From: Sapria himalayana
Taxonomy: Eukaryota; Streptophyta; Magnoliopsida; Malpighiales; Rafflesiaceae
Assembly (NCBI GenBank): GCA_029783825.1
Contig: JAREIK010002279.1
Coordinates: 63,361 to 127,360, forward strand
Direction: 5' to 3'
Length of the DNA: 64,000 bases
Position 1 is the first letter of the stretch; each line of letters opens with the position of its first letter. This document shows positions 51,906-64,000 of the stretch, piece by piece. Made by a program: the position numbers and the translations under genes. The notes under the pieces were generated by a model, which worked only from the letters and a program-made list of their open reading frames with translations, was not told where the DNA came from and searched no databases.

Positions 51906-52061
51906 GTCTGGCCCGTGCTGCCAGGCACGGCCCGTGCGGGCCAGGCACGGCACGTCACGGCCTACCGTGCCTTCGGGCCGTGGCGGCCCAGCTTTTTTAA
52001 ATCGTGCCGGGATGGGCACGGCATGGTAAATGTGGCATGCCTGGCCCGTTTGACACCTCTA
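51906..52061. repeat. GC-rich right subterminal region of hAT-3
   Basis: Repeated CCAGGCACGG, GGCACGGC and GGCATGCC motifs up to the terminal inverted repeat. They are the counterpart of those at the left end and probably transposase-binding sites. The ORF at 51915-52139 runs across the element end and is not a gene. Confidence 0.7.
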
Positions 52062-52069
52062 ATTTCAAA
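52062..52069. repeat. Right target-site duplication of hAT-3 (ATTTCAAA)
   Basis: Partner of 48415-48422. The hAT-1 counterpart at this point reads without interruption, showing the pre-insertion arrangement. Confidence 0.8.
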
Positions 52070-53535
52070 CACCATTGTATCTCTACTATTTTCACAAAGC
52101 TCAATTTTTTTCAAAATTCGAATAATCTCAGAAAAATAAACACTAGAGTTAGAATATTATGAGCTAGAAAATTTACAAGTTACCTCATAAAATTTTTTTA
52201 AGAAACGAGCCAAAATTTTGGCGTCTGTTCTGTCTCTCTCAATTGGAATGTTTGTACCAAACTCCTCAAAAACCTTTTGTCTTTGTCCTCAAACTTATCA
52301 ATGTCTTTTTGAAATTTTATATCAGTTTGTAGCATCAAATAAGTTGAATTCCATATTGTAGGACAATCTAATTGCAATGAAAATCTATATGTCAAGTTTG
52401 CTTCTTCAACACATAACTTAAACATATCTAATCTTTTAGGACTGCTCCTCACATATTTCACCACACCTCTAATTTTTTGAATAGCATTCTCAACTAAGGC
52501 AATGCCATCTCTGATAATTATGTTTAGGATATGAGCACAACATCTCATATGAAAATGCTCACCTCTCAAATGTACAACACTTTTCTTCACAAGCCTATTT
52601 TTCAATTGTTCAACTGCAACATCATTATTTAATGCATTGTCAACAGTAATGCACATTCAACTTTCTCTAACCACATTCACTCATGCAAAAGTCAATAGCA
52701 TTTCTAATATTAACTCCAGAATGACTTTTAATTACACAAACGTTTAAAAGTCATTTATGCATATTCCATTGAGAATCAATGAAATGAAAAGTCAAACATA
52801 TATAAGACAAATTTTGAATGCTAGTCCAAGTGTCGGTAGTCAATGAAACTCTACAACAATGAGATGATATGCTATCAAATAATTTCTTATTTTTCTTCAC
52901 AAACAAAGAAAAACAATCCCAAAATATAGTGTGCTTAGATGGAATTTTAAATTGAAGCACACTAACTTCACAAAACTCCTTAAACTCATCCCTCTCAAAA
53001 AACAAAAAGGCAATTCATCTTTTATGATCATTTTCACCAAAGCCTCCCTAACTAGTTGTTGATCAAATTGCCAACAAGTTAATTTGTTATCCTCTGAACT
53101 AGTACCTTTAGTGAAACTAAACAAAAATTGTGACGTGTCTTTACCTTTGTGAGCTTCTATTAATTCTATTTTGTATGGAAATTTCATACAAGTCTTTCTG
53201 AAGTATTTCTATAAACCCGAAGTACCTTGATCACTTTTTGCCAAGTATTCTTTCCTACACAATATAAAAGCTGCCATACCAGTTTCATTTCCCTCTTAAT
53301 CAACTAATATCTCATAAGTTTCCCAAATAGCAGACATATACTTTTTATGAGCTTGAGGTTCAGATTTACCTTGACTTTCTTTTATAATTGGAATTGAAGA
53401 ACCTCCCGTAAAAATAGGAGGGTTCTTGAAAAAATGATGATTGGATTTATCAGTACTTTGATCATTTGAGATGTGATCATCTTCAATTTATTGTATTTTT
53501 CATTTACCACTGGATTGTGCAATCTGCATTGCCAT
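52070..53535 (-). pseudogene. hAT-2 transposase pseudogene, N-terminal part
   Basis: Minus-strand gene start with ATG at 53533-53535 (MAMQIAQSSGK, then a stop). A poorly preserved BED region follows. 53187-52897 gives YKIELIEAHKGKDTSQFLFS and LTCWQFDQQLVREAL. A frameshift leads to 53005-52751, with FFERDEFKEFCEV, LTTDTWTSIQNLSYICLTFH (first catalytic Asp) and FIDSQWN. After two stops, 52656-52198 holds CITVDNALNNDVAVEQL (second Asp), HMRCCAHILNIIIRDG (the conserved His is kept here, unlike in hAT-1), IWNSTYLML and TPKFWLVS. The remainder runs up to the hAT-3 insertion. Several stops and shifts are shared or similar in hAT-1, so decay may partly predate the duplication. Confidence 0.9.
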
Positions 53536-53894
53536 TAATTAATATGATATGTAAAGCATAAATACATATAAATATTTCAAACAAGCAAGCTCTACAAAAC
53601 TGATTATAACACTTCAGCACAACCACAACACCACAACCAATACTCAACAAAACTGACTAAAACACATAATAATAATAATTAATCACTCAATTCTCGTCAG
53701 AAAAATAAACCAAAAGGTTGGTGGGATCTGAGACACGGTGGAGGCAACCAAAAGTGTGACGGACAAGGGCTGGACCTAATAGGTTACAGAACGGGACGGG
53801 AAAAGTCAAAGTCAACGGATTTTCTCAGTCTCGATTCTTTCGGGACAAGACTTTGGGTTGGGTCGCTAATCTCTGAGTCCCGTGAGCAGCACAA

Positions 53895-53902
53895 CTAAAT
53901 GC
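53895..53902. repeat. Right target-site duplication of hAT-2 (CTAAATGC)
   Basis: Exact copy of 46768-46775. Satellite sequence ATATAAAGTTAAATCAG follows, the mirror of the sequence left of hAT-1. Confidence 0.88.
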
Positions 53903-56900
53903 ATATAAAGTTAAATCAGTAAATTCCTAAACCCCGTAATGCCTAAATACATAAACCATTAAACCACTAAATACTACTTAATAATTAATAAATCTAATCT
54001 TTATTACTATTTATTATATTTTTAAATATTCATTTTAATTATTTATTAGTGTATTTATTTAGAAATATTTATTACAAAATAAATTATGAGTGGGACGAAT
54101 ATAATTTAAATAATATATTATTTATCTAATAAAAATATACGCTAATAAAAGAAGTATAAATTTCAAAAATAAAAATTATTATCAAGTAATATAAGTTACT
54201 TTAATTTTGAATCAATTTGGGTTTTGTAAATATTTTTTAATTAATATCTATCTTAATATTAATAGTTGATAAATTTAATTTTTGATCATTATTAATATAT
54301 CTATTAATAAAATTATTTATATTAAATTTATATGATATATAAGTATTAATATTATAATAACAAAATATTGGATTAAAATTTCAAAAAATTTGAAATATTA
54401 TTATATTTTCAAATGTCATAACCTATTAAAATGATAACAAATTATAGATAATTTTTTTGTTATTTTATTTTTTTAAATAAAACCTATAAACCACTAAAAG
54501 CCTAAAAACATAAATCGCTAAACTTCTAACGACAAAACCTCTAAATACTTAAATCATTAAACTGGTATACATTAATATTAAATCATAAATCTCATTTTAA
54601 TTTATATCCTGTATAATTTTATATTTTTATTTTAATTATTTATCAATTTATTTTATAGAAATATTAATTACAATTTAAATTATTTATGAGACATATTTAA
54701 TTTAAATTAAACAGGTATACCTAAATAATAAATAATAAATCTCATTTTATTTCATTATAATTTTAAATATTTATTTTAATTATTTATTTGTTTATTTATA
54801 TATAAATATTAATTACAAAATAAATTGAGTTGGACAAATATAATTTATATAAATTATTTTTCATCAAAAAATTATTGATAAAATTTTTAAAAGAAAAAAA
54901 AATTCAAAACAAAAAATTATTATATAGTAATATATTTTGCATTTCTTTTGAATCATTTTAGGTCTTGTAATTATATTTTAATTGATATCTATTTTATTAA
55001 TAATTGATTATTAATTTAATTTTTGATCATTATTAGAATATTTATCAATAAAATTGTTTATATTGAATTTATATGATATATAAATATAATGATTATTATA
55101 ACTAAATATTGTATTCACATTTAAAAAAAATTTAAAAATTATTATTTTTTCAAAGGTTAACCTTTGAAAATATCAAAAAATAATAAAAATAATTTTTTTT
55201 TTATTTTATTTTTTTAATAAAACCTATAAACCACTAAATGCATACACAGTTAAATCAATAAACTCCTAAACCTCATAATGCCTAAATACATAAACCATTA
55301 AACCGCTGTATACTACTTAATAATTAATACATCTAATTTTTATTTCTATTTATTATAATTTTAAATATTCATTTTAATTATTTATTAGTTTATTTTTTAA
55401 GTAATATTTATTACAAATTAAATTATGAGTGCCACATATATATTTTAATTAATTTATTTTTATTCAAAAAAAATATATGCTTATAAAAGAAGTAAAAATT
55501 TAAAAATTAAAAATTGTTTTCCAGTAATATATTTTACTTTAATTTTGAATCAATTTGAGTTTTGTAAATATTTTTTAATTAATATGAATCTTTTTATTAA
55601 TAGTTTATTAATTTAAATTATGGTCATTATTATATTATCTATCAATAAAATTATTTATATTGAATTTATATGATATATAATGATTAATATTATTATAAAT
55701 AAATATTGTTTATACATTTCAAAAAATTTTAAATTATATTATATTTTCAAAGGTTATACCCTATGAAAATGAGAAAAAATTACAATTTTTTTTGTTATTT
55801 TATTGTTTAAATAAAACCTATATGCCACTAAATGCCTAAAAACATAAATTTCTAAACTCCTAAACGACAAAATATCTAAATACTTAAACCATTAAACATG
55901 TGTACATTAATAAAAAATCATAAATCTCAATTTATTTTTTTTAAGTATAATTTTAAATTTTTATTTTGATTATTTTTAAGTTTATTTTTATATAAATATT
56001 AATTACAAAATAAATTATTTGTGAGACAGATCTAATTTAAAAAATTTATTCTTAATCAAAAAATATTTATATCCTTATAAAAGAAGGCAAAATTTTAAAA
56101 ATAAAAATTTATTCTTTAGTAATATATTTTATTTTTATTTGAATCATTTTATATTTTGCAATTATATTTTTATTTATATCATTCTTATTAATAAAAGTTT
56201 ATTAATTTTTTATTCATCAGTATTATAATATCTATTAATAAAATTATTTATATTGAGTTTACATTATATATAATTATTAAGATTATTATTATATTATCTA
56301 TCAATAAAATTGTTTATATTGAATTTATATGATATATAATTATTAATATTAAAATAACTAAATATTGTATTCAGATTTAAAAGAATTTTAAATATTATTA
56401 TATTTTCAAAGGTTATAACCTATGAAAATGAGAAAAAATTACAATTTTTTTTTGTTATTTTATTGTTTAAATAAAACCTATAAACCACTAAATGCCTAAA
56501 AACATAATTTGCTAAACTCCTAAATGACGAAACCTCTAAATACTTAAACCATTAAACAGGTGTACATTAATAAAAAATAATAAATCTCAATTTAATTTTT
56601 ATAAAGTATAATTTTAAATTTTTATTTTAATTAATTATTAGTTTATTTTTATAGAAATATTAATTAAAAATAAATTATTAGTAAAAAAATATAATTTAAA
56701 TAATTTATTTTTAATCAAAAAAATATATATCCTTATAAAAAGAGGCAAAATTTTAAAAACAAAAATTTTTTATTTAGTAATATATTTTATTTTTATTTTG
56801 AATCATTTTATATTTTGCAATTATATTTTAATTTATATGATTATTATTAATAATAGTTTTTAATTTTTTATTGATCATTATTATAATATCTATTAATAAA

Positions 56901-57666
56901 AATATTTATATTGAGTTTACATATTATATAATTATTAATATTATTATAACTAAATATTATATTCACTTTTAAAAAAATTAAAAATTTTTATATTTTCAAA
57001 TGTTATAACATTTGAAAATTAAAAAAAATCAAAAAATTAAATTTTTTATTTTTTCATTCTTTAAATAAAAACTATTAATCACTAAAGGCCTAAACACTTA
57101 AATCACTAAACCCCAAAACACCTTAATACTTAAACCATTAAACTAGTATATCCAGAATAATAAATAATAAATCTTTATTTTTTTTGTATTCATTATAGTT
57201 TTAAATATTTATTTTAATTATTTATTAGTTTATTTTTATAGAATTATAAATTAAAAATAAATTATGAGGAAGACAAATATAACTTAAAGAATTTACTTTT
57301 AATAAAAAAAATATAAACTTATAAAAAGAAGCAAAACATCAAATAAATTATTATTTAATAATATATTTTATTTTGATTTTGAATAAATTTAAGTTTTGCA
57401 AATATATTTTAAATAATATCTTTTTTTAATAATAGTTTATTAATTTATTTTTTGATCATTAATATAATATCTATCAATATAATTATTTATATTGAATTTA
57501 CATGATATATAATTATTAAGATTATCATAACTAAATATAATATTCACATATATAAAAAGTTTAAAAATTGTCATATTTTCAAAGGTTATAACCTTCAAAA
57601 ATGATAAAAAATAACAAAAATAATTTTTTTATTATATAATTGTTTAAATAAAATTTATAACCCATT

Positions 57667-57746
57667 AAATGCCTAAATACATAAATCTCTAAACTCCTAA
57701 ACCCCGAAGCCCCTAAATACTTAAACCTTTAAACTCGTAAACCTTA
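57667..57746 (-). repeat. Octamer tract of a reverse monomer (type example)
   Basis: Ten 8-bp units in perfect register, every one beginning AAA or AAG on the plus strand (AAATGCCT, AAACTCCT, AAACCCCG, AAATACTT and so on). It is the reverse complement of the forward TTTAGG-type octamers and the clearest single example of the 8-bp period in the window. Confidence 0.88.
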
Positions 57747-60700
57747 AATATAATTTAAATAATTTATATAAATATTAATTACAAAATAAATTATGAGTAA
57801 TACAAATATAATTTAAATAATATATTTTTCATTAAAAAAATATATAACCGTATAAAATGATGCAAAAACTAAAAAAAAATTATTATTCAGTAATAAATTT
57901 TACTTTTATTTTGAATCATTTTAGGGTTTTTAATTATATTTTAATTTCTATCTATCATATTAATAATAGTTTATTAATTTATATTTTATAATTGATATAA
58001 TATCTATCAATAACATTGTTTATATTTAGTTGATATTATATATAGTCATAATAATTATTATTACTAAATATTGTATAAACATTTTAAAAAAATTTTAAAA
58101 TTATTATATTTTCAAATGTTATAACCTTTAAAAATTTGAAAAAATAACAAAAATAAATTTTTTGTTATTTCATTATTTAAATAAAACCTATAAACCACTA
58201 AATGCCTAAAAACATAAATTGCTAAACTCCTATACGAAAAAACCTTTAAATACTTAAACCATTAAATTGGTATATATTAATAATGAATCATAAATCTCAA
58301 TTTAATTTTTATTAAGTATAATTTTAAATTTTATTTTAATTATTTATCGGTTTATTTTTATAGAAATATTAATTACAAAAAAAATTATTAGTGAGACAGA
58401 TATAATTTAAATTAAACCGGTATACTCTAAATAATAAATAATAAATCTAATTTTTTTCATTATAATTTTAAATATTCATTTTAATTAATTATTTGTTTAT
58501 TTTTATATAAATATTAATTACAAAATAAAGAATAAGTTATTCAAATATAATTTATATAAATTATTTTTCAACAAAAAAATATAGATAAACTAATTAAAGA
58601 ATAAAAAAACTAAAAACAAAAAATTATTATATAGTAATATATTTTGCTTTGTTTCGGAATCATTTTAGGTTTTGTAATTATATTTTAATTGATATCTAAC
58701 TTATTAATAATAAATTATTATATTATTTTTTTATCATTATTATAATATTTATCAATAAAAATGTTTATATTGAATTTATATGATTTATATATTTAATAAT
58801 TATTATAACTAAATATTATATTCACTTTTGAAAAAAATTTTAAAATTATTATATTTTCAATGATTATAACCTTTTAACATGTGAAAAATAAAAAAAAAGA
58901 TATTTTTTTTGTTATTTTATTGTTTAAATAAAACCTAGAAACCACTAAATGCCTAAACACTTAAATCACTAAACTACAAAATCCCGGTACCACTATTTAG
59001 ATATTCCTTTAAAACGGTATACCATTAATAATAATTAATAAATCTCATTTTTATTTGTTTTCATGATAATTTTAAAAAGTTATTTTGATTATTTAGTATT
59101 ATATATATATATTAATTATAAAATACATTATGAGTTAAAAATATAGTTTATAAAAATTTTTTTTCATCAAAAAATAGATAAGCTTATAAAAAGAATAAAA
59201 ATTTAAAAACAAATAATTATTATTAAGTAATATATTTTGCTTTGCTTTCGAATCATTTTAGGTTTTGATATTATATTTTAAGTAATATCAATGTTATTCA
59301 TAATAGATTTTAAATTTAATTTTAGATAATTATTAGAATATCTATCAATAAAATAATTTATATTGAATTTATATGATAAATAATTATAATGATTATTATA
59401 AATAAATATTTATTCACTTTTTGAAAAAAATTTACAAATTATTATATTATCAAGGGTTATAACCCTTTGAAAATATCAAAAAATAATAAAAAATTTTTTT
59501 TTTATTTTATTTTTTAAATAAAAACAATAAACCACTGAATGCATACATGGTTTAATCAGTAAACTTCTAAACCCCATAATGCTTAAATACATAAACTATT
59601 AAACTTCTATATACTACTTAATAATTATTAAATCTAATTTTTATTTCTTTTTATTAAAATTTTAAATATTCATTTTAATTATTTATTAGTTTATTTTTAT
59701 AGAAATATTTATTACAAAATAAAGTATGAGTGCGACAAACATAATTTAATTAATTTATTTTTAATAAAAAAAATATACTCTTATAAAGAAATTAAAATTT
59801 TAAAATTTAAAATTATTATCCAGTAAAATATTTTACTTTAATTTTGGATCAATTTGGGTTTTGTAAATATTTTTTAATTAATATCTATCATTTTATTAAT
59901 AGTTTATTAATTTAATTTTTGATCATTATTATATTATCTATCAATAAAATTGTTTATATATATTTTATATGATATATAATTATTAAAATTATTATAACTA
60001 AATATTGTATTCAAATTTAAAAAAATTTTAAATATTATTAAAATTTCAAAAGTTATAACATTTGAAAATGACAAAAATTTACAATTTTTTTTTCTTACTT
60101 TATTATTTAAATAAAACCTATAAATCACTAAATGCGTAAAAACATTAAATGCTAAAGTTCTAAACAACAAAACCTCAAAATACTTAAAACATTAAACTAG
60201 TATACATTAATAATAAATCATAAATCTAATTTTAATTTTTATTCAGTATAATTTTAAATTTTTATTTTAATTATTTATTAGTTTATTTTTATAGAAATAT
60301 TAAGTTACAAAACTAAAATTATTAGTGAGATAGATTAACTTAAAATAAACGGTAAACCCTAAATATAAATAAAAAATCTCATTTTTTTTCGTTATAATTT
60401 AAATATTCATTTAATTATTAATTTTTATTTTAAATAAATATTAATTAAAAATAAATTATGAGTTCGACATATATAATTTATGTAACTTATTTTTAATGAA
60501 AAAAAATTATATAACTTTTAAATTAAAAAAAAATTCAAAACAAAAAAATTTTTTATATATTCATATATTTGCTTTGCTTATGAATCATTTATGTTTTGTA
60601 ATTATATTTTATATTGATATCTATCTTATTAATAATAGATTATTAATTTATTTTTTGATCATTATTAGAATATTTATCACTAAAATTGTTTATGTTGAAT

Positions 60701-63700
60701 TTATATCATATATAAATATAATGATTATTATAACTAAATTTTAAATTCACTTTTGAAAAAAATTTAAAAAGTATTAAATTTTCAAAGGTTATATAACCTT
60801 TGAAAATATCAAAAAATAATAAAAATAAATGTTTTGTTTTTTTATTTTTTAAATAAAACCTATAAACCACTAAATTCATAAACAATTAAATCAGTAAACA
60901 TCTAAACCCCGTAATATCTAAATACATAAACCATTAAATTGCTATATAATACATAAAAATTAATAAATCTAATTTTAATTTCTATTTATTATAGTTTTAA
61001 ATATTCATTTTAATTATTTATTAGTTTATTTTTATGTAAATTTTTATTATAAAATAAATTATGAGTGTGACAAATATAATTTTAAATAATTTATTTTTAA
61101 TCAAAAAAAATATATACGCTTATAAAAGAAGTAAAAATTTTAAAAATAAAGATTATTATCTAGTAATCTATTTTGCTTTAATTTTTAATCAATTTGGGTT
61201 ATGTAAATATTTTTTAATTAATATCTATCTTATTGTTAATAGTTTATTAATTTAATTTTTGATCATTATTATAATATCTATCAATAAAATATATTCTATT
61301 GAATTTATATATATATAATTATTAATATTATTATAACAAATATTATATTTACATTTCAATTTCAAATATTATTATATTTTCAAAGGTTATAACCTAAAAA
61401 AATGAGAAAAAATTACAAAATTTTTTTTTATTATTTTATTTATTAAATAAAACCAATAAACCACTAAATGCCTAAAACCTAAATCGCTAAACTCCTAAAA
61501 GAAAAAACCTCTAAATACTTAAACCATTAAAATGGTATACATTAATAATAAATCATAAAATATCTTTTAATTTTATTCAGTATAATTTTAAATTTATTCT
61601 AATTAATTTTCAGTTTAATTTTATAGAAAATTAATAACAAATAAATTATTAGTGAGACAGATATAATTAAATTAGACCGGTATACCCTAAATAAAATAAT
61701 AAATCTCATTATTTTTAATTATAATTTTAAAATATTCATTTTAATTATTTATTTGTTTATTTTTATATAAATATTAATTACAAAATAATTTATGAGTTAC
61801 ACAAATATAATTTATGTAATTATTTTCATCAAAAAATTATAGATAAACTTTTTAAATGAAAAAAAATTCAAAACAAAAAAATTATTATATAGTAATATAT
61901 TTTGCTTTGCTTCTGAATCATTTTAGGTTTTGTAATTGTAATTAATTGATATCTATCTTATTAATAATAGATTATAAAGTTATTTTTTAATCATTATTAG
62001 AATATTTATCAATAAAAATGTTTATATTGAATTTATATGATATATAAAGATAATGATTATTATAACTAAATATTGTATTCACTTTTGAAAAAAATTTTAA
62101 AATTATTATATTTTATAAGGTTATAACCTTTGAAAATATGAAAAAATAAAAAAAAATATTTTTTCTTTGTTATTCTATTGTTTAAATAAAACCAATACAC
62201 CACGAAATGCCTAAGCATTTAAATCACAAAACTACAAAATCCCAATACCTCTATATAGATAATCCTTGAAATCGGTATACCCTATATAATAATTAATAAA
62301 TTTCATTTTTATTTGTTTTCATTATAATTAAAAAAAAAATCATTTGATTGTTTAGTTTTTATATTTATATATGTATTAATTATAAAATAATTATAAGTAA
62401 AAATATAATTTATAAAATTTATTTTTCATCAAAAATTCATAATCTTATAAAAAAAATAAAAATTTTTAAAATAAATAAGTATTATTTAATAATATATTTT
62501 GCTTTGATTTTGAATCATTTTAGGTTTGGATATTATATATTAAATAATATCAATCTTAATAATAAATTTGTAATTTATTTTTGATAATTATTAGAATATC
62601 TATCAATAAAATTGTTTATATGAATTTATATGATATATAATTATTTTATTTAAATATATTTTGTATTCACTTTGAAAAAAATTAAAAAATTATTATATTT
62701 CAAAGGTTATAATCTTAAAAAATTAGAAAAAATATTAAAAATAAATTTTTAGTTATTTTATTTTTCATATAAAACCTATAGACCATTTAAATGCTTACTT
62801 ACTTAAATTATTAAGCTCATAAACCGCGAAACCCTAAATACATAAACATTTTAACATCTATATACTACTTAATAAATAATAAATCTCATTTTATTTCTAT
62901 TATTATAATTTTAAATATTCGTTTTAATTATTTATAGTTTAATTATTAGAAAATTAATTACAAAATAAATTTCGAGTAAGACAATTATTATTTAAAAAAT
63001 TTATTTTTAATCAAAAAAATATAAGCTTATAAAAAGAAGGACAAATTTAAAAATTAAATATTATATTAGTAATATATTTGATTTAATTTTGAATCATTTT
63101 GTGTTATGTAAATATAGTTTTAAATAATATTTATATTATTAATAATAGTTTTTTAATTTAATTTTTGATCATTATTATAATATCAATCATTAAAATTGTT
63201 TATATTGAATTTATATGTTATATAATTAGTAAGATTAATAGAATTATACATAGTATTCACATTTCCAAAAATTTTAAAAATAATCTTATTTTCAAAGTTT
63301 ATAAACTTTGAAAATCAGAAATAATATAAAAATTTTTTTTTTATTATATAAATAAAACCTATAAACCACTAAATACCTAAAAACATAAATTGATAACTCC
63401 TAAACGACAAAACTCCTAAATAATCAAACCATTAAACCTGTATACCACATAATAAATCATAAATCTCATTATTTGTATTCATTATAATTTTAAATATTCA
63501 TTTTTATTATTTATTAGTTATATAATAATTACAAAATAAATAATGAGTTAGACAAATATAATTTTAATAATTTTTTTTAATCAAAATAAAAATATAAGCT
63601 TATAAGAAGAAGTAAAAATTTAAAAAAAAGTATTATTTAATAATATATTTTACTTGATTTTGAATCATTATATAGGTTTTGCAATTATATTTTAATTGCT

Positions 63701-64000
63701 ATCACTCTTATTAAGAATATTTTATTAATTTATTATTTGATCAATTTTATAATATTAACAATAAAATTACTTATATTGAATTTAAATGTCTTAATTATTA
63801 AGATTATTATAACTAAATATTATATTTATATTTCAAAAAAATTTAAAAATTATTATATTTTTATAGGTTATAACCTTCAAAAATGATAAAAAATCACCAA
63901 AATAATTTTTTTTTTATTTATTATTTAAAAAAACTTATAAACCACTAAATGCATAAACATTTAAATCTCTAGACTCCAAAACCCAAAACCCCCTAAATAC

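Larger units (their letters stand above)
48423..52061 (+). mobile_element. hAT-3: younger hAT transposon nested in hAT-2 (3.6 kb)
   Basis: The ends are inverted: TATAGGTGTCAATCGGGCC on the left and TAGAGGTGTCAAACGGGCC when the right end is read inward. They are flanked by a 7/8 target duplication. About 300 bp at the left end and 160 bp at the right end are strongly GC-rich and carry many copies of GCCGTGCC/GGCACGGC-like motifs, as expected for hAT subterminal transposase-binding repeats. They stand out sharply from the A/T-rich surroundings. The interior has a plus-strand transposase reading frame (49259-51370) and an A-tract repeat (51771-51905). It lies within the hAT-2 transposase gene and is absent from the corresponding site in hAT-1 (near 21630), so it inserted after the duplication. 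Confidence 0.93.
46776..53894 (-). mobile_element. hAT-2: inverted duplicate of hAT-1, split by hAT-3 (7.1 kb overall)
   Basis: The right end read inward (TTGTGCTGCTCACGGGA, followed by CTCAGAGATTAGCGACCC) matches the hAT-1 left end. The left end reads TTGGGGTGCTCATGGGA and matches the hAT-1 right end. Both outermost termini have lost the canonical TAGGG by substitution. Without hAT-3 and its duplicated site, the element would be about 3.47 kb. The flanks agree with those of hAT-1 on both sides: CTTTATATGCATTTAG on one, and the same unusual deletion next to the dyad on the other. The two copies therefore descend from one insertion that was later duplicated in inverted orientation. The transposase is interrupted and non-functional. 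Confidence 0.9.
53895..64000 (-). repeat. Reverse satellite array, segment 3 (runs off the window)
   Basis: Gene-free array of about seventeen monomers in reverse polarity. The first about 1.2 kb mirrors the sequence left of hAT-1 (monomers at 19490 and 18900). After that the order departs from the forward array: the GGCATTACG and GTCATTTAGGAG types alternate (near 53940/54530, 55240/55870, 59550/60150 and 60900/61490). It then ends with types near 62230, 62810, 63390 and 63960 that mirror 18140, 17580, 16980 and 16360. The ORFs at 59934-60170, 60496-60744, 61061-61255 and 62348-62584 are A/T-rich monomer translations. Confidence 0.82.

Overview
The window looks like plant nuclear heterochromatin. 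It is a large, very AT-rich satellite array containing hAT transposons and one pair of inverted non-satellite blocks. I see no intact host gene, rRNA, tRNA or CRISPR array. The plant assignment rests on three things: hAT transposases of plant type (BED zinc finger, split RNase H-like catalytic domain, C-terminal dimerisation domain), degenerate motifs related to the plant telomere heptamer TTTAGGG, and the nested-transposon plus satellite architecture. I cannot name the species.

Layout. 1-2470: block A, a non-satellite sequence with ordinary base composition and a degenerate 7-bp telomere-like tract. 2471-19564: satellite array, 'forward' polarity. 19565-23263: hAT-1, a dead hAT element with an 8-bp target duplication. 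23264-29455: more forward satellite. About 29456-29500: the array switches strand. 29500-32440: reverse-polarity satellite. 32441-34917: block A', an inverted copy of block A. 34918-46775: reverse satellite. 46776-53894: hAT-2, an inverted relative of hAT-1 at the matching satellite position with the same target duplication. It is split by a younger, GC-ended element, hAT-3 (48423-52061). 53895-64000: reverse satellite.

The satellite is built on several scales. Each monomer of about 590-600 bp carries (i) a tract of about 10-11 degenerate 8-bp units of the type RTTTAGGN, (ii) an A/T stretch, (iii) a dyad that is a perfect 26-bp palindrome in several monomers (half-site TTTTCAAAGGTTA), and (iv) an A/T-rich tail. 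Monomers differ enough to be typed by their octamer tract. The types recur in the same order, giving a higher-order repeat: nine successive types starting near 9480 recur in the same order starting near 23900, and the reverse array carries mirrored runs. Some monomers are about 740 bp because the tail is internally duplicated.

Inferred history: octamer expansion, then monomer, then higher-order repeat, then hAT-1/2 insertion into one monomer. An inverted segmental duplication carried that insertion into the opposite-polarity array, and hAT-3 then inserted into the hAT-2 copy only. Nothing protein-coding here appears functional. hAT-3 is the least degraded transposase, with the BED finger and all catalytic landmarks still visible, but it is broken by stops and frameshifts.
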